A stretch of 64,000 bases of DNA from Streptomyces cadmiisoli (GTDB taxonomy: Bacteria; Actinomycetota; Actinomycetes; Streptomycetales; Streptomycetaceae). The notes under the pieces are model-generated. The model did not search any database. It saw only the letters and a list, made by a program, of their open reading frames with translations, and had not been told where the DNA came from. Both the position numbers and the translations under genes were made by a program. Location: NCBI RefSeq assembly GCF_003261055.1, contig NZ_CP030074.1:806001-870000 (forward strand). Reading direction: 5' to 3'. Each line of letters starts with the position of its first letter. Position 1 is the first letter of the stretch. Positions 26,501 to 35,928 of this stretch are shown here, piece after piece.

Positions 26501-29500
26501 CGGACAGTTCGAGCTGCGGCCGGGGCACATTGGCGACGGTGACCATGATCTGGAACAGCGGGTGCCGTGACATGGACCGGACTGGCGCCAGGTCCTCCAC
26601 CAGACGTTCGAACGGCACCTCTTGGTGCACGACCGCCTCCAGTGCAGTGGTGCGCACCCGCTCGACGAGTTCCGTGAACGTCGGGTCGCCGGAGAGGTCG
26701 TTGCGGATCACCACTGTGTTGACGAAGAGACCGATCAACCGGTCCAGTCCGTCATCGGTGCGTCCAGCGACCGGAGTGCCCAGAGGAATGTCCTCGCCCG
26801 CGCCCAGGCGCGACAGCAGCGCGGCCACCGCCGCCTGGACAACCATGAAGATCGTCACGCCGCGTTCGCGCGCCAGCCGCACAATCCGTGCGTGCAGATC
26901 GGCGTCCAGCGCGAGAGTGGTTGAACCGCCCCGGTGGGTGGAGATCACTGGCCGCGGCCGGTCCACAGGCAGTGCGAGTTGCTCGGGCAGGTCCGCCAAC
27001 TGGGCCCGCCAGTAGGAGAGGCTGCTCGACTCTCCATCACCCAGGCCGCTCCCAACGGCTCCTGACGTCTGCTGCCACAAGGCATAGTCGGCGTACTGCA
27101 CCGGCAGCGGTTCCCAGTGCGGCGAACGGCCCTCGCGCCGGGACTCGTACGCGCGCGACACTTCGTGCGCGAGGAGTCCCATGGACCAGCCGTCGCTGGC
27201 GATGTGGTGCAGCAGCAGTACCAGTACGGACTCCTCAGGGCCCGTGCGCAGAACGGTCGCGCGGATGGGGAGTTCTTCCGCGAGGTCGAACACGCGCATG
27301 GTGGCGGCGGCGACGGCTTCGCTCAGTTCGCCGTCGGCCACGGCCTCGACCACCACCGGAACCTGGCCGGAGCGCGGCGGCAGAATGCGCTGGACGGGCT
27401 CACCGTCGACCTCGGGATACACCGTGCGCAGGACCTCGTGGTGGGCTACCACGTCGTCCAGCGCGGTGGCCAGTGCGGCTACGTCCAACGGTCCGACGAG
27501 TCGGAGCACCGCAGGCATGTTGTAGGCCGTGCTCGGGCCGGCCACGCGGCCCAGGAGCCACATGCGGTGTTGGGCGGAGGACAGCGGCAGTCGGTCGGGC
27601 CGCTGCTTTGCGACCGGGGCGGAGCGGACGGTGCCCCGTCCGGCCATGTCGGTGAGGCGTGTGGCCAAGGCAGCCACCGTCGGCGCCTCGAAGACCGACC
27701 TGACGGTCAGTTCTGTCCCGAGCACCGACCGGATGCGGCTCACGAGCCGGGTGGCGGACAGTGAGTGTCCGCCCAGGTCGAAGAAGTTGTCGTCGATGCC
27801 TACGTTCGGTACGCGGAGTACGTCGGCGTAGATACCGCACAGGATTTCCTGCTGCGGATCTTCAGGCCCGCGCTGGACGGTCCGCGTGGCTGCCCAATCG
27901 GGGGCAGGCAGCGCCCTCTTGTCGGTCTTTCCGTTCGCGCTCAGGGGCAGCTCGCTCAGCACCACCACAGCTGAGGGAACCAGGTGCTCGGGCAGTGCGG
28001 CGGCGAGGGCCGCGCGCAGTGCCGGGCCGTCCACGTGGCCGGCGTCGGGCGCGGGCACGACATAACCGACGAGCCGCTGCTCACCCGGGATGTCTTCGCG
28101 GACCATGACAGCGGCCTGGGCGACGGAAGGATCGACGCGTAGAGCGGCCTCGATCTCGCCGGGCTCGACGCGGAAGCCTCGGATCTTCACCTGGTCGTCC
28201 GCCCGGCCGAGGAACTCCAACTCACCGTCCACGCTCCAGCGTGCCAGGTCACCGGACCGGTACATGCGTGCCCCGGGCGTACCGAAGGGGCACGCCACGA
28301 AACGCTCCGCGGTCAGGCCGGACTGACCGATGTAGCCGCGGGCGACCGGTACACCCGTGATGTACAGCTCGCCGGCCGTCCCGGCGGGCACAGGTCGCAG
28401 GGACCGGTCCAGTACGAACACTTGGGCGTTGTCGACCGGGCGGCCGATTACCGGACGGGTGCCCGAGATCTCGGTCCAGACCGAGTCCACCGTGCACTCG
28501 GACGGACCGTAGACGTTGACGCCTTGCACGCCCGGCGTCGATCCCAGCGCCTCCCACAGACCGGTACGCAGTGCCTCGCCACCGGAGATCACCATGCGCG
28601 GAGTGCGGGCACCCGAGAGCAGTCCGGCCGACAGCAACTGCTCCAGGAAGGACGGAGTCGACTCCAGGACGTCAATGCCCTGCTCTCGCACGTAACTCAC
28701 GAGCTCGTTCGGGTCGCGCCGCACCGTGTCGGACACCATGTGCAGTTCGTGGCCCGCGAGCAGCCACAGCAGGCCGTCCCAGGCCGCGTCGAAGGACAGT
28801 GCCGCGGTCAGTGCCACGCGCACGGACTCGCCGCTCATCGCCGAGAAGTGCGCCTGGTGGTGGTGCAGGAGGTTGACGATATTGCGGTGTTCCACGACTA
28901 CGCCCTTGGGCCGGCCGGTGGAACCGGACGTATAGACCACGTATGCCGCGGCAGCGGGCGTCACGTGGCCCGTCCGTTCGCCGCGCGCGAGGTCCGCAGC
29001 CGAGCGGCTTTCAATCTCCGCCGTCGTCGCCGGACCATCCAGCACCACGGTCGGCGCCGCCTCGGTCCGGGGCAGCGATCGGCGGCACTCCTCGTCGGTC
29101 ACCACGCACACCGGCCGGCAGTCGGCGAGCAGATACGCCACCCGTTCGGTGGGATAGGTGGGGTCGACGGGCACGCACACGCCACCGGCCTTGAGTACGG
29201 CCAGCATCGACACCACCCACTGTGTCGAACGGCCCAGCAGCACCGCCACCCGGCGTTCGGGTCCCACACCCCGGTCGATCAGCACTCTGGCGAGGCGGTT
29301 GGCACGGGCGTTGATCTGCTCGAAGGTCGTCGCGGCGCCCTCGCACACGACCGCGACCGAGTTCGGCGCAGCCACGACCCGCGCCGCGAACACGGCGTCG
29401 ATCGTCGTCTGCGCGGACCGCGTCTGCTCACCGACCCCCAAGCTGAGGAGGTGCGCGCTCTCGGCGGCGTCCATCATCCTCGCCCGGCCGACCCGGTCGT

Positions 29501-30785
29501 CGGGCGCGGCGCTGCCCAGCCACCGCAGTACGGCGCCGAAACGGGCCACGTCCTCTCCGACGGACTGTTCGTCGAATCGCTCCCCGTTGGCGTTCAGGGC
29601 GAGTTCGACCCGGCCGTCGGCGGAGCGGTCGTAGATGGACAGCGCCAGGTCGTCGAAGTGCACTGTGGTCAACGCATGAGCCTGGGTCGTACAGTCGCCG
29701 AATGTGAGGGAGGCGTAGTCGAAGGACATGATGTTGATCGACAAGGCGTGCAGGTCGCCGCGTCCGACCATGTTGAGATCACGCAGCATGTCCTCGTACC
29801 GGTAGCGCTGGTGCTTCAGCGCCTGCCGGACGGTGGTGGACACCTGTCGGACGAGCTCTCCGACGGTCTGGCCGGCGCTCAGCCGGAGCCGGATGGGCAC
29901 GATATTCGCCGTCATCGCCGGGATCCGGTGCTGCTGCGCGCCGGTCCTGCCGTAGACCGGCAGGCCCAATACGACATCCTCCTCGCCGGTCCTGGCGTGC
30001 AGATATATCGCGGCGGCGGTGATGGCCAGCCCCGAGAAGCTGGTGCGCATGCGCCGCGCGGCCGCCTTGACGGCCGCGGAATCCGACGGGGTGACGTCGT
30101 GGAGCTGTCGCCGTCGCGACCGCGACGGCAACGGCGAACGCCGCTCCCGTGCGAGCAGAGCCTGGGGCAGCCCGGCGAGGGTGTCGAGCCAGAACTGCCG
30201 GTCGGCTTCCCAGCCTCCCGACTCCCGGTAAGCCGTGTCCGCGTCGACGAGATCCACGAACGAACCGGGAGCCTTCGCAGTGTCTGTGTATCCGGCCAGC
30301 AGCGCGTTGTACGCGTCGGCCACCTGCTTCACGACGCTGGAACCGGCCAACCCGTCGGCGATGAGGTGGTGACCGCGCTGGTACCAGAAGTACCGGTTGT
30401 CGGCCAATGTGAACACAGCCTGTGTGTGCAGCGGTCCCTGCCGCGGGTCCACCGGACGGTCCATGTCCGCGCGCATCCAGTCGAGAGCAGCCCTCTCGGG
30501 ATCCGGCTCAGCGCTGACGTCAAGCAGGTGCGGAGCCCAGTCCGAGGGTGCGGTGAAATGCTGGTAGGGCTGTTCGTCGCTGCCACTGAAACTGATGTGG
30601 TAGCAGTCGTTCACCTCGACGACCTGCCGGAGAGCGGTCACCAGGAGTTCCAGCTTCAGGTCGCCCTTGATCTCTAGGTACTCGCCCATGTTGAACAGCG
30701 GGTTCTGCGGATCCAATTGACAGATGCGCCAGATACCGAGTTGCCCAGCCGTCAGTTCACGGCCGCCCGTCTCAAGTCCGGACAT
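14571..30785 (-). CDS. Nonribosomal peptide synthetase, five modules (modules 1-5), serine-rich
   Basis: 5404 aa, first gene of the operon, with GAAAGG 8 bases before the ATG. Order with rough residues: C 10-430, A1 460-960, T1 Ser near 1006; C 1060-1490, A2 1510-2040, T2 near 2094; then three dual C/E-A-T modules with C/E at 2150-2610, 3235-3690 and 4310-4780, and T near 3181, 4257 and 5344. The first C domain (GQLGIW, HHLIADG) resembles EntF-type starter C domains that accept an acyl or aryl group. The second C domain has HHIASDG. The three C/E domains have [13 protein letters not shown] ([13 protein letters not shown] in module 5), FHH and HHLVQDH, so residues 2, 3 and 4 are expected to be D. 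A1 code DADEIGVVDK (acidic pocket, probably a basic residue); A2-A5 all DVWHVSLVDK, the serine signature. No separate E or TE domain. The A2-A5 DNA is highly repetitive. Confidence 0.96.
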   Translation of the reverse strand: MSGLETGGRELTAGQLGIWRICQLDPQNPLFNMGEYLEIKGDLKLELLVTALRQVVEVNDCYHISFSGSDEQPYQHFTAPSDWAPHLLDVSAEPDPERAALDWMRADMDRPVDPRQGPLHTQAVFTLADNRYFWYQRGHHLIADGLAGSSVVKQVADAYNALLAGYTDTAKAPGSFVDLVDADTAYRESGGWEADRQFWLDTLAGLPQALLARERRSPLPSRSRRRQLHDVTPSDSAAVKAAARRMRTSFSGLAITAAAIYLHARTGEEDVVLGLPVYGRTGAQQHRIPAMTANIVPIRLRLSAGQTVGELVRQVSTTVRQALKHQRYRYEDMLRDLNMVGRGDLHALSINIMSFDYASLTFGDCTTQAHALTTVHFDDLALSIYDRSADGRVELALNANGERFDEQSVGEDVARFGAVLRWLGSAAPDDRVGRARMMDAAESAHLLSLGVGEQTRSAQTTIDAVFAARVVAAPNSVAVVCEGAATTFEQINARANRLARVLIDRGVGPERRVAVLLGRSTQWVVSMLAVLKAGGVCVPVDPTYPTERVAYLLADCRPVCVVTDEECRRSLPRTEAAPTVVLDGPATTAEIESRSAADLARGERTGHVTPAAAAYVVYTSGSTGRPKGVVVEHRNIVNLLHHHQAHFSAMSGESVRVALTAALSFDAAWDGLLWLLAGHELHMVSDTVRRDPNELVSYVREQGIDVLESTPSFLEQLLSAGLLSGARTPRMVISGGEALRTGLWEALGSTPGVQGVNVYGPSECTVDSVWTEISGTRPVIGRPVDNAQVFVLDRSLRPVPAGTAGELYITGVPVARGYIGQSGLTAERFVACPFGTPGARMYRSGDLARWSVDGELEFLGRADDQVKIRGFRVEPGEIEAALRVDPSVAQAAVMVREDIPGEQRLVGYVVPAPDAGHVDGPALRAALAAALPEHLVPSAVVVLSELPLSANGKTDKRALPAPDWAATRTVQRGPEDPQQEILCGIYADVLRVPNVGIDDNFFDLGGHSLSATRLVSRIRSVLGTELTVRSVFEAPTVAALATRLTDMAGRGTVRSAPVAKQRPDRLPLSSAQHRMWLLGRVAGPSTAYNMPAVLRLVGPLDVAALATALDDVVAHHEVLRTVYPEVDGEPVQRILPPRSGQVPVVVEAVADGELSEAVAAATMRVFDLAEELPIRATVLRTGPEESVLVLLLHHIASDGWSMGLLAHEVSRAYESRREGRSPHWEPLPVQYADYALWQQTSGAVGSGLGDGESSSLSYWRAQLADLPEQLALPVDRPRPVISTHRGGSTTLALDADLHARIVRLARERGVTIFMVVQAAVAALLSRLGAGEDIPLGTPVAGRTDDGLDRLIGLFVNTVVIRNDLSGDPTFTELVERVRTTALEAVVHQEVPFERLVEDLAPVRSMSRHPLFQIMVTVANVPRPQLELSGLDVDRMPLDEVPAKFDLEFEFTETFTTDGAPGGMTGEITFARDLLDPETAQDLAARLHRLLVDAVTDPDQPVSMLDVLSGGERARILVEWNDTDRLVSAATLPGLFEAQVVRSPEAAAVVFEGVGLSYAELNARANRLARVLVDRGVGPESVVAVMLDRGVDLVVALLAVLKAGGAYLPVDPGYPDERIAQLLDEAGPVCVLTDRARSARVLAAGRRETVAVDDADFVRVLEAASVADLTDGDRRGRLLPGHPAYVMFTSGSTGRPKGVVVAHEGVVNRLAWMQEMCPINASDRVLQKTPFGFDVSVWEFFWPLLEGATLVVARPDGHRDPAYLAELISREQITVTHFVPSMLRVFLTEPAAANCGGLRAVVCSGEALPAELAARFGAVLPGVPLHNLYGPTEASVDVTAWTCNTDTDTDADADAVAVAVAVAGMVTVPIGRPVWNTQVYVLDAALRPVVPGVPGELYLAGVQLARGYLGRRSLTAERFVACPYGRASERMYRTGDLVRWNPEGVLEFLGRTDDQVKIRGQRVELGEIEAALLADSSVAQAAVVVREGTPGDQRLTGYIVPAANTNTIDTPALLHSLHSVLPDHMVPSVVMELDGLPVTRNGKLDRAALPAPTRVHSADGRGPSNPREELLCSAFAEVLGVPAVGVDDNFFELGGHSLLAVRLADRLRDQGVTVDVRSLFTHPTVAGLARSVGEASVPVPANLIPVGTSRITADMLPLVDLSTAEINRICEAVPGGAANIADIYPLAPLQQGIMFHHAMADGVHDAYVLPVVMEFDFPTRLTDFRMALQHVVDRHDILRTAIVSTGLREPVQVVLRQAEIPVADLPPGTTTVDMDGLTAEQIIAACPSWMDIGQAPMLRLWVATEQERTIALLQVHHLVQDHAGLEIVLAEVRAVLAGQQDELPTPRPFRDFVAQALLGTPHSEHLRYFTELLGDVTEPTAPLGVLDVLGDGTGTAHGSLKLPGGLAARLRTQARRYGVSPATVFHVVWARVVAALSGRDDVVFGTVLLGRMNAGAGADRTPGLFINTLPVRQAHVGCTVTQALHAMRGRLADLVAHEHAPLSLAQQASGVLAQTPLFTSLLNYRHTGGATLREDAGLPGVTVVHSREYTNYPVTVSIDDTGTGFLVDARTSPEIDPAQLCSWVHGVTAALVTALENTPDLPLAHIELLDAAGHASLLAAGTGPLVDVPVATLPGLFEAQVVRSPEAAAVVFEGVGLSYAELNARANRLARVLVDRGVGPESVVAVMLDRGIDLVVALLAVLKAGGAYLPVDPGYPRERVEGLLADAEPVCVVTAASVGGWLPSAVVLDAPETVATVACASSGDLAGRGVLPGNPAYVMFTSGSTGQPKGVVVAHEGIVNRLAWMQEMCPINASDQVLQKTPFGFDVSVWEFFWPLLEGATLVVARPDGHRDPAYLAELISREQITVTHFVPSMLRVFLTEPAAANCGGLRAVVCSGEALPAELAARFGTVLPGVPLHNLYGPTEASVDVTAWTCNTDTDTGTGVDAVAGMVTVPIGRPVWNTQVYVLDAALRPAIPGVPGELYLAGVQLARGYLGRRGLTAERFVACPYGGAGERMYRTGDLVRWNSEGVLEFLGRTDDQVKIRGQRIELGEIEAALLADSSVAQAAVIVREDTPGDQRLTGYIVPATDTHTIDTTALRSGLQRVLPEHMVPSALIQLGELPLSVNGKLDRRALPAPATRTSDVPGGRPSTQRERDIAAAFAEVLGVPEVGMDDNFFELGGHSLLALRLVEQLRAQGIPVDVRTIFAQATVARLAEAAGSDEVAVPANRIPEGARAITPEMLTLVELSCEQIEQIAAGVPGGAANIADIYPLSPLQEGILFHHLLDRGDHDVYVQPAVLRFDSAERWEAFHAALQAVVDRHNTLRTAIHWQGLDEPVQVVLRTGTVPVATVDVPAGEDVLTGLLAAGPSTMDVTVAPMVRLSVAKEADGAVLAAVRVHHLVQDHTALDVLLNEVRAFVLGRQEELPQPVPYREFVGQARLRVPAEQHTRYFTDLLGDVTEPTAPFGVLDVLGDGRDTAESSLAVTADLAARLRDQSRRLGVTTATVFHVVWARVTSALAGRDDVVFGTVLFGRAHGGSDRVPGLFINTLPVRQPTGELPVIDAVYAMRDQLAELMVHEHAPLSLAQRASGVPAGTPLFTSLLNYRQVSGSEGGLTVGLEGVQVVHARDANNYPLMLSVNDTGDDFLLMINAAGSIDAHSVGAMTHTALQEVVAALESDDPALLGRLDVLSGGERARILVEWNDTDRLVSAATLPGLFEAQVVRSPEAAAVVFEGVGLSYAELNARANRLARVLVDRGVGPESVVAVMLDRGVDLVVALLAVLKAGGAYLPVNPGYPRKRVEGLLADAEPVCVVTAASVGGWLPSAVVLDAPETVATVACASSGDLAGRGVLPGNPAYVMFTSGSTGRPKGVVVAHEGVVNRLAWMQEMCPIDASDRVLQKTPFGFDVSVWEFFWPLLEGATLVVARPDGHRDPAYLAKLISREQITVTHFVPSMLRVFLTEPAAADCGGLRAVVCSGEALPAELAARFGAVLPGVPLHNLYGPTEASVDVTAWPCKTGADTVAGMVTVPIGRPVWNTQVYVLDAALRPVIPGVPGELYLAGVQLARGYLGRRSLTAERFVASPYGPAGERMYRTGDLVRWNSEGVLEFLGRTDDQVKIRGQRVELGEIEAALLADSSVAQAAVIVREGTPGDQRLTGYIVPATDTHTIDTTALRSGLQRVLPEHMVPSALIQLGELPLSVNGKLDRRALPAPAARTTEMSGARPSTQRERDIAAAFAEVLGVPEVGVDDNFFELGGHSLLAVQLVERLRIRGLSVDVRTLFARPTVAGLAAATGRDEVVVPPNRIPENAQSITPDMLPLIDLDVIDIERIVAAVPGGVGNVADIYPLAPLQEGIFFHHLMTMGGSDVYVQPVVLAFDARARVDQFLKALQDVVDRHDILRTAIVQLRSGDPVQVVLRHAQVPVSTVDVPATADALDYLLAVGGATMDLGRAPLVHAQIASTPDSGRTLVLLRVHHLVQDHTALDTVLGEIRAILAGQQDRLPAPLPFRDFVAQARLRVSREEHERYFTELLGDVTEPTAPLGVLDVIGDDVDVAESTMPLPATVAVRLRNQARRFGTTPAAICHVGWARATAALSGRTDVVFGTVLFGRMGAGSGADRVPGLFINTLPVRLPTGELTVAGAVLAMRDQLAELMVHEHAPLSVAQQCSGVPVRTPLFTSLLNYRHSDADHANSAVTDGIDVLHARDVTNYPVAVSVDDTGVGYTIKAQARGGIDAESVAGWFATALEGVLTALETASDTPLSSVEVMTQAQRRQTLVHWNDTDRLVSAATLPGLFEAQVVRSPEAAAVVFEGVGLSYAELNARANRLARVLVDRGVGPESVVAVMLDRGVDLVVALLAVLKAGGAYLPVDPGYPDERIAQLLDEAGPVCVLTDRARSARVLAAGRRETVAVDDADFVRVLEAASVADLTDGDRRGRLLPGHPAYVMFTSGSTGRPKGVVVAHEGVVNRLAWMQEMCPINASDRVLQKTPFGFDVSVWEFFWPLLEGATLVVARPDGHRDPTYLAKLISRDQITVTHFVPSMLRVFLTEPAAADCGGLRAVVCSGEALPAELAERFRDVLPEVPLHNLYGPTEASIDVTAWTCNTDTDTDMDTVAGMVTVPIGRPVWNTQMYVLDAALRPVVPGVPGELYLAGVQLARGYLGRRSLTAERFVACPYGRASERMYRTGDLVRWNPEGVLEFLGRTDDQVKIRGQRVELGEIEAALLADSSVAQAAVVVREGTPGDQRLTGYIVPATDTNTIDTTALRTGLQHVLPEHMVPSTLIQLGELPLSINGKLDRRALPAPEMRSASVRRGPSTPQEKALCAVFAEVLGIPDVGVDDNFFELGGHSLLATRLVGCIRTELGAEVPIAAVFEAPTVAGLVRLLGQPAPVRPALRARARRAEDSE
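15448..15483. repeat. Hexanucleotide repeat array in A5, six units
   Basis: Units read GCGACC, GTGTCC, ATGTCC, GTGTCT twice, GTGTTG, at the same A-domain loop as in modules 2 and 3. Confidence 0.85.
15738..16278. repeat. Near-identical A-domain block, copy in module 5
   Basis: About 540 bases that by eye match 25515-26055 of module 2, including synonymous positions. It covers the N-terminal half of the serine A domain. The first clear difference is CCCACGCCCCGATCC here against CCCACACCTCGATCC there. Confidence 0.85.
18718..18741. repeat. Hexanucleotide repeat remnant in A4, four units
   Basis: Units read GCGACC, GTGTCC, GCGCCC, GTCTTG. This is the short form of the post-A5 loop, encoding KTGADTVAG, and is shared in outline with module 9 (2478-2501). 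Confidence 0.75.
21943..21984. repeat. Hexanucleotide repeat array in A3, seven units
   Basis: Units read GCGACC, GCGTCC, ACGCCC, GTGCCT, GTGTCT twice, GTGTTG. This is the same position in the A domain as the ten-unit array of module 2, with fewer and more diverged units. Confidence 0.85.
25201..25260. repeat. Hexanucleotide repeat array in A2, ten units
   Basis: Ten in-frame hexamers: GCGACC four times, GCGTCC twice, GCGTCT, GTGTCT twice, GTGTTG. On the coding strand they give a low-complexity stretch of alternating Thr/Asp, Ala/Asp and Ala/Val after motif A5 (LYGPTEAS). The same loop in the other four Ser A domains has 4 to 7 units, so this is a coding minisatellite of variable length. Confidence 0.9.
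25515..26055. repeat. Near-identical A-domain block, copy in module 2
   Basis: Partner of 15738-16278. Both differ over the same span from modules 3, 4 and 9, which share another variant (protein signature [18 protein letters not shown] instead of [15 protein letters not shown]). Confidence 0.85.
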
Positions 30786-31400
30786 CAGACACGCCTTTCA
30801 CAACACAGGGATACCGTTCAACGACGTTGATGGCATCGCCAGGGACCATGCCGGGAGTCGCACCGGCAGAGTTGAATAGATGAGACACCAGATGGAGCAG
30901 GGGGATTCCAGGCCGATTCTTACGGTGGGCGAGTTGTCGCCGTCGTCACGTTGCTTCGATCTGGAAGTCGTCGCTCACATGCGAGAGTTCACGGGCAGCC
31001 AGTAATTGCCATGACCTTGCCACTTTCCTTGCACCTTCGACGCGTAACGCGTCCGCACCGAATCCGTTCGGGCCGAGCCCCATTTCATCACGAGCCCAAG
31101 CGGGATATTCAGCCTTTCCTGTATGGACCCCGTCAAGATTCGACAGAGTGGCACAGGTCACTGCAAGACGATTCGCCTCTGGACATCCGGGCGACGGCAA
31201 GGAGCCAACCGGCAGACAGTCATCTCCGCTTGCCTTGATGATGGCCCGAAGTGGACGTCCGCCCCAGCTCGGGGCGCAATAGGGGCCGAAAGTCCGTCGC
31301 CATCCTTCCAGGGGTATGGCGCTGAAGTGCTATTCATGGCGCAGGAAATCAATTAAGGGCTGGGGCTGAAGGCTGCCTTCTCGCAGGCACCGCTGTGGGA
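30786..31400. other. Non-coding region upstream of the NRPS operon
   Basis: About 600 bases before the first NRPS gene. Apart from the GAAAGG ribosome-binding site next to the start, no gene is recognised. An 84-codon minus-strand frame (30946-31200) matches nothing known to me. The operon promoter probably lies here. No palindromic operator stood out. Confidence 0.5.
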
Positions 31401-31464
31401 GATGACGCGGCAACGCACATGCCCAGACCTCACCTGCAGACGTACGGCAGGGGCAGCGGCCGTA

Positions 31465-31640
31465 CGCGAGGTGGTGAAGGCCACCGGGGTCCTCAAGGGC
31501 AGGCACCGGAGGGCAGCCCGCGCGGACCTCGTCGACGCTTTGATCGGCGAAGCGCTCAGGCTGCTGGGGCATCTGCCCGAGCAGGAACCGGGCGAGAAGA
31601 CGGCGAACGCGGTCGGCCTGCCGGCCCTGCTCGAGGTCAA
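31465..31640 (+). pseudogene. IS1182-family transposase fragment
   Basis: A plus-strand frame encodes REVVKATGVLKGRHRRAAR, then LVDALIGEALRLLGHLPEQ and TANAVGLPALLE. This resembles an internal segment of Streptomyces IS1182-type transposases, where AVGLLALVAGQDVEP would follow. Homology stops abruptly near 31640, where a minus-strand IS fragment begins. Neither end of the element is present. Family assignment is from memory of the motif. Confidence 0.55.
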
Positions 31641-31722
31641 CGGCGGTCTGCTTCCGCTTCTTTCCTGCCCGCGCCAACGCGATGGCGCAGGCGCGGAACT
31701 CAGCGGGGTAGGCGCGGGGCAT
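31632..31722 (-). pseudogene. IS3-type OrfA N-terminal fragment
   Basis: From the ATG at 31722 the minus strand reads MPRAYPAEFRACAIALARAG and then KKRKQTAVDLE. This is the start of IS3-family OrfA proteins with their helix-turn-helix. Homology is lost where the helix-turn-helix should continue, exactly at the edge of the plus-strand IS1182 fragment. The two relics are joined tail to tail. Confidence 0.6.
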
Positions 31723-31893
31723 GTCCGGCAGCCTTTCGTGAAGGCCGTCAGTCAGCCAGCAGAACTGGAACCTGAGAGGCGGGTGCAGGACAGACCTGTC
31801 ACCCAAACCTGCACCGTACCCCCGGCTTGCGCCCAGGCCAGGGAAGAGGCACGAGCCAGCCGGTGGGACAGCTCATACAGGCAATAGACATGG

Positions 31894-31911
31894 CTGACAG
31901 AGTTCTGACAG
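31894..31911. promoter_or_regulatory. 11-bp-phased direct repeat upstream of the exporter operon
   Basis: CTGACAG occurs at 31894-31900 and again at 31905-31911, one helical turn apart and 22 bases before the lipoprotein start. This spacing is typical of OmpR/PhoB-type response regulator boxes. No regulator gene is adjacent, so this is inference. Confidence 0.4.
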
Positions 31912-31932
31912 TGATGCACCACACTCCGCGCC

Positions 31933-32592
31933 ATGAGGAACTCAACGAGATCCGGCGGGCCGGTCCGGCTCCGCGTCAAAGTGCTTGCCCTGAGTGCTGC
32001 TGTGCTGATCGGTGGCGGTGTCCTTCCGGCCTGCTCGTCAGGTACTGACGCCGCGGACAAGCCGCGTGTCGACACCTTGTCCACGCTGTCTCCTGGCGCT
32101 GAGGCGACGAAGGGCGAGAGTGACAAGGATCCGTCGGCCGACCCCGCCGTGGAGGCCAAGCGCCCGCAGTTGCGGCTCGACACCTCCGACGAGGAACGTG
32201 CGCGGTTGGGCGACGCCTACAACGCGTGTCTCGAGGCGCAGGGGGTGCCCATGGCGACGGAGCGCGCGGCCTCCGCCGGCGCAAAGCAGGCTCCCCCCGT
32301 ACAGGGACTCGGCCCCGAGTACGACGACGAGTTCGATGCCTGCCTGGTCAAGCTGCCCCTGCAGCCCCCCGAGACGGCCCCCGACACCAACCCACAGTAC
32401 GCCGACGACTTCCGCGCGTATGTGCAATGCCTGCAGTCCCGCGGCATGAAGGTGCATGTCGTACCCGACACCAGCGTCTATCCCGACGGCCTGACATGGA
32501 CCTATGACGATGATGCCGGGCCGGAGTCGGTTGAGGTGCCGGCGCAGACGGAGAAGGAATGCATGATGGAAGCGTTCGATGGCAAGAAGTGA
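31933..32592 (+). CDS. Secreted lipoprotein, first gene of the MacAB-like exporter operon
   Basis: 219 aa. The N-terminus has basic residues, a hydrophobic stretch (VLALSAAVLIGGGV) and the lipobox LPAC, so the mature protein should be anchored outside the membrane at Cys34. The mature part is acidic and rich in Pro, with Cys residues in NACLEAQG, FDACLVK, YVQCLQSRG and KECMMEAF that could form disulfides. No enzyme motif is visible. The 3' end overlaps the adaptor gene by 14 bases and the next two genes also overlap, so all four are co-transcribed. Small Cys-containing lipoproteins accompany MacAB-type exporters in Streptomyces. The exact role is unknown; it may be an accessory substrate-binding or signalling component. 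Confidence 0.8.
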   Translation: MRNSTRSGGPVRLRVKVLALSAAVLIGGGVLPACSSGTDAADKPRVDTLSTLSPGAEATKGESDKDPSADPAVEAKRPQLRLDTSDEERARLGDAYNACLEAQGVPMATERAASAGAKQAPPVQGLGPEYDDEFDACLVKLPLQPPETAPDTNPQYADDFRAYVQCLQSRGMKVHVVPDTSVYPDGLTWTYDDDAGPESVEVPAQTEKECMMEAFDGKK

Positions 32593-33727
32593 CACCAGGC
32601 GGGTCCCGAGCCGACACACCGGGAAACGCGTGTTCATGAGTGTGCTGGTGCTGGGCGGCGTCGTGGGTGGCGTGTACGGGACCGCGGCGCTGTCAGAGCA
32701 TGGCGAGGCACAGAATCCCAAAGCGGCAAGCGTCCCCTCCGCGGAGACCATCTCGGTCAAGCGGATGGACCTGTCCAATGACGAGACCGTGCCCGGCGCG
32801 CTGGGCTTCGGCCCTCCCACCTCGGTCAAGAGTGCGGGCAAAGGCACCGTGACCCGACTGCCCGAGACGGGCTCGGAGGCTTCTCGCGGCAAGCCTCTGT
32901 ACTGGGTGGACGACCGACCGGTCATGGTCTTCTACGGTGACACTCCGCTCTTCCGCAAGCTTGACGAGCCTGGCACCGTCGGGCGGGACGTGACCGTGCT
33001 GGCTGAAAATCTGCGGGCTCTCGGCTACGACATCGATCGGCCGGTGCCCGGGGAGGAACGGCGAGCCCCGAAGACCGCGAAGGGCGCCACCGTAGGAACT
33101 GAGCTCACTTCCAGCCTCCTGGCAGCGCTCGAACGCTGGCAGCGGGACACGGGTCAGAAACAGACCGGCACTTTGGACGTGGGGCAGATTGTGGTCCTGC
33201 CCGGCACAGCGCGCGTCAATTCCCTCACCGCGCAACTCGGCGACCCCGTGCCGGGAGAAGTGCTGACGGTCACCTCCGCCCGCAGGTCCGTCGGTATCAA
33301 GGTCCCCGCTCAGAGCGCCAGCTCCATCCACCAAGGTGACAAGGTCAGCATCACTTTGCCGGACACCCGAATCGTTCCCGGCACAGTGGTTCTCGTCGCT
33401 ACCGAGGTGCAAGGCGGCGGCTCCGACGAGGGAACCGAAGGGATCGACACCACCCCGACACTTCAGATCACGGTGGAACCGGACGAAGGTGACGCCGTGG
33501 CGCATCTCGATGCGGCATCCGTCCAAGTCTCCTTTGCCACGCAGAAGCGCAAGGACGTGCTCGCGGTGCCCGTAGGGGCGCTGCTGGCCTTGAGGGAGGG
33601 AGGCTACGCCGTGCAGCTTCCCGATGGACGACTGGTCGGTGTCGAAACAGGCTTGATCGCTCGAGGTCTCGTGGAGGTGTCCGGTTCCGGAATCAAGGAA
33701 GGCGACCGGGTGGTGACAGCTTCGTGA
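32579..33727 (+). CDS. HlyD/MacA-like adaptor with peptidoglycan-binding-like segment
   Basis: 382 aa. One N-terminal membrane segment (residues about 20-37, VLVLGGVVGGVYG) is followed by an extracytoplasmic body. Residues 115-200 resemble a peptidoglycan-binding-type segment (LAENLRALGYDI ... LLAALERWQRDTGQKQTGTLD), a combination common in actinobacterial efflux adaptors. The C-terminal half has beta-barrel and membrane-proximal features: a KVSITLPDTRIVPGTVV region and VLAVPVGALLALREGGYAVQL. It is expected to couple the ABC permease to extracellular release. Its stop overlaps the ATPase start as GTGA. The gene has the usual length for the group. Confidence 0.87.
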   Translation: MARSDTRRVPSRHTGKRVFMSVLVLGGVVGGVYGTAALSEHGEAQNPKAASVPSAETISVKRMDLSNDETVPGALGFGPPTSVKSAGKGTVTRLPETGSEASRGKPLYWVDDRPVMVFYGDTPLFRKLDEPGTVGRDVTVLAENLRALGYDIDRPVPGEERRAPKTAKGATVGTELTSSLLAALERWQRDTGQKQTGTLDVGQIVVLPGTARVNSLTAQLGDPVPGEVLTVTSARRSVGIKVPAQSASSIHQGDKVSITLPDTRIVPGTVVLVATEVQGGGSDEGTEGIDTTPTLQITVEPDEGDAVAHLDAASVQVSFATQKRKDVLAVPVGALLALREGGYAVQLPDGRLVGVETGLIARGLVEVSGSGIKEGDRVVTAS

Positions 33728-34509
33728 ACGCCTTCTCGGCCTCCTGCAACGACGACCAGACCGTGAAACTCACAGCTCTTCCCCGTACGGGTGTGTCATC
33801 GTCGGCGAACCGGAACCGCCCGGCGCCAGTGCTGGAAGTGCGCCATGTGAGCAAGGCGTACGCAGGCGGCGTCACCGCGCTCGACGATGTCTCGCTCACC
33901 GTCGACGCGGGCCAACTCCTCGCCATCGTCGGCCCTTCAGGCTCCGGCAAGTCCACCCTGCTGAACCTCATGGGCACTCTTGACCTGCCGACCAGCGGCA
34001 CGATCGACCTCGGTGGACAGGACGCGACCAAGCTGTCCGACCGTGAACTGTCGGCATTGCGCGGCCGCTGGCTGGGCTTCGTCTTCCAGCACTTCCACTT
34101 GACCGACGGCCTCACCGCCTGGGAAAGCGTGGCGACAGGTCTGCTGTACGCGAACGTGCCACGGAAGAAGAGAAAGCCTCTCGCCCTCTCCGCGCTCGGC
34201 CGCGTCGGTCTCTCCTCGCGGGCCCACCACCTGCCGCACCAACTCTCCGGAGGAGAGCGTCAACGCGTCGCCATCGCACGCGCCTTGGCGAACCAGCCCT
34301 CGCTCGTCCTCGCCGACGAGCCGACCGGGGCACTGGACACCGCCAACGGGCAAGCCGTACTGGACCTGCTCGTCAGCCTCAATACAGAAGGCACGACCAT
34401 CGCTGTCATCACGCACGACCGGGACATCGCCCGGCGACTGCCGCGGCAGATCGAGATGCGCGACGGACGCATCGTCTCCGACACGGCCGACCCGGCGGAG
34501 GGCCGGTGA
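33724..34509 (+). CDS. ABC transporter ATP-binding protein, MacB/LolD type
   Basis: 261 aa with a GTG start overlapping the adaptor stop. It has Walker A GPSGSGKST (near residue 76), the Q-loop region FVFQHFHLTDGLT, signature LSGGERQRVAIARAL, Walker B LVLADEPTGALD and the switch His in AVITHDRD. This arrangement fits the MacB/LolD/FtsE subfamily, whose ATPases drive mechanotransmission through FtsX-fold permeases rather than direct transport through the membrane. The N-terminus carries about 40 extra residues before VLEVRHVSKAY, so the true start could be slightly downstream. Partner permease and adaptor are its immediate neighbours. Confidence 0.95.
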   Translation: MNAFSASCNDDQTVKLTALPRTGVSSSANRNRPAPVLEVRHVSKAYAGGVTALDDVSLTVDAGQLLAIVGPSGSGKSTLLNLMGTLDLPTSGTIDLGGQDATKLSDRELSALRGRWLGFVFQHFHLTDGLTAWESVATGLLYANVPRKKRKPLALSALGRVGLSSRAHHLPHQLSGGERQRVAIARALANQPSLVLADEPTGALDTANGQAVLDLLVSLNTEGTTIAVITHDRDIARRLPRQIEMRDGRIVSDTADPAEGR

Positions 34510-35744
34510 CCCGCTCCGAAACCACCGCTGCCCGAGCCCGAGCGGACGATCCCGTACGACCCGTGCGGCTGGCCCTCATCGACATACTCCACCTGGGGTT
34601 GCTGGGCATCCGCACCCGTAAGATGCGCGCCGCACTGTCGGCTCTCGGGATCTCCATCGGGATTGCCACGCTCATTCTGGTGACCGGCATTCCGGCCTCG
34701 AGCCAGAAGGACCTCAACGAACAACTGTCGGCGCTCGGGACCAACATGCTGCGTGCCGAGCCGCAGCCGAACCAAAAGCCGCCCGTGCTGCTTCCGCCCG
34801 ACGCGGCGCGGACTGCCGCCCGCATCGGACCTGTCACCCACACCAGCGCCGTCGCCAATACGCACGCGATCGTGCGGCGCTCCGACCTCACCGATCCGCA
34901 GGACGGCCTCGGCCTGACCGTGCTGGCCAGCCGGAACGACCTGCTGCCCGTACTCGCGGGCAAAGTCATGTCGGGGAAGTTTCTCGACAAGAGCACCGAC
35001 CAGTTGCCCACCGTCGTCCTCGGTTACCAGGCCGCGGCCCGCCTCGGCATCCCGCGTATCGTTCCGGGGGAGCAAGCCCCGCTCGTGCCGATCGGCTCGA
35101 CATGGTTCACCGTCATCGGAGTGCTCAGCCCCATGCCGCTCGCCCCGGACATCGAACGCTCCGTCCTGGTCGGATGGCCGGCGGCCCAGCAGTACATCGA
35201 CTTCGACGGTCACCCCACTGTCGTGTATCTCAAGGCGCACGAGGATGCCATCGAGGACGTCGCGGCCGTCGTGCCGGCCACGCTCTACCCGCAAACACCC
35301 GGGCTGGTGCAGGTAAGCCGACCTTCGGACGCCCTGGCGGCCAAGCGTGCGACGGAAGCCACGTTCTCCGCCCTCTTCCTCGGCTTGGCCGGAGTGGCGC
35401 TGCTGGTCGGCGGAATCGGCGTCGCCAACACGATGTACATCTCCGTGCTCGAACGCCGCAAGGAGATCGGACTGCGGCGGGCCCTGGGAGCGAACCGACG
35501 GCAGATTCGAGGCCAGTTCCTCACGGAGTCGGTGGCCCTCTCGCTCATGGGCGGACTGGTCGGCACGGTCATCGGGGTGCTGGCAGCGACCGGTTACGCC
35601 ACCTACCAGGGCTGGCCCGCTGTCATCCCGACGGCAGCCGTCGCCGCGGGAACGGGCGGATCGATCGTCATCGGCGTACTGGCCGGCGTGTACCCGTCGG
35701 TTCGAGCAGCCAGGCTGACCCCGACGGAAGCATTGGCAGCATGA
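34506..35744 (+). CDS. ABC transporter permease, MacB/FtsX family
   Basis: 412 aa. The GTG start overlaps the ATPase stop as GTGA. The N-terminal transmembrane helix follows LRTR-like sequence (GIRTRKMRAALSALGISIG). A large extracytoplasmic domain spans about residues 70-285. Three C-terminal helices make up the FtsX domain with its typical GGIGVANTMYISVLERRKE and GLRRALGANRRQI. The protein ends at PTEALAA, the normal end of this family. With the upstream genes it forms a complete exporter for a peptide, lipid-like compound or antibiotic. Proximity to the NRPS genes suggests but does not prove that it exports their product, because IS debris separates the two operons and they are transcribed divergently. 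Confidence 0.93.
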   Translation: MTRSETTAARARADDPVRPVRLALIDILHLGLLGIRTRKMRAALSALGISIGIATLILVTGIPASSQKDLNEQLSALGTNMLRAEPQPNQKPPVLLPPDAARTAARIGPVTHTSAVANTHAIVRRSDLTDPQDGLGLTVLASRNDLLPVLAGKVMSGKFLDKSTDQLPTVVLGYQAAARLGIPRIVPGEQAPLVPIGSTWFTVIGVLSPMPLAPDIERSVLVGWPAAQQYIDFDGHPTVVYLKAHEDAIEDVAAVVPATLYPQTPGLVQVSRPSDALAAKRATEATFSALFLGLAGVALLVGGIGVANTMYISVLERRKEIGLRRALGANRRQIRGQFLTESVALSLMGGLVGTVIGVLAATGYATYQGWPAVIPTAAVAAGTGGSIVIGVLAGVYPSVRAARLTPTEALAA

Positions 35745-35928
35745 ACCGGGGCTCGTCGCATGCGCACCCGGGTCTGATACACGGTCGGGTGACGTCTTGC
35801 CCTGTAAGGCAACTGGGAAGGATGTCGCTGTGCCCAGGCCCTGTCCGCAAGAGTTCCGCGAGGATTCGCGGCCCGGGCGTGAGGCCCGCTCTGCACCGAC
35901 ATCCGAGGAACCCTGAGAAGTCCGCGGA

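Noticed and set aside
923..30785. Naming the product as a known antibiotic (stenothricin or another Ser-rich lipopeptide)
   Set aside because: The predicted composition is suggestive, but I cannot recall a verified sequence that matches module by module, and half of the cluster context is outside the window.
32579..35744. Calling the ABC exporter part of the NRPS cluster
   Set aside because: Proximity is the only argument. The operon is divergent and separated by about 1.1 kb with two IS relics, so it is left as a possibility.
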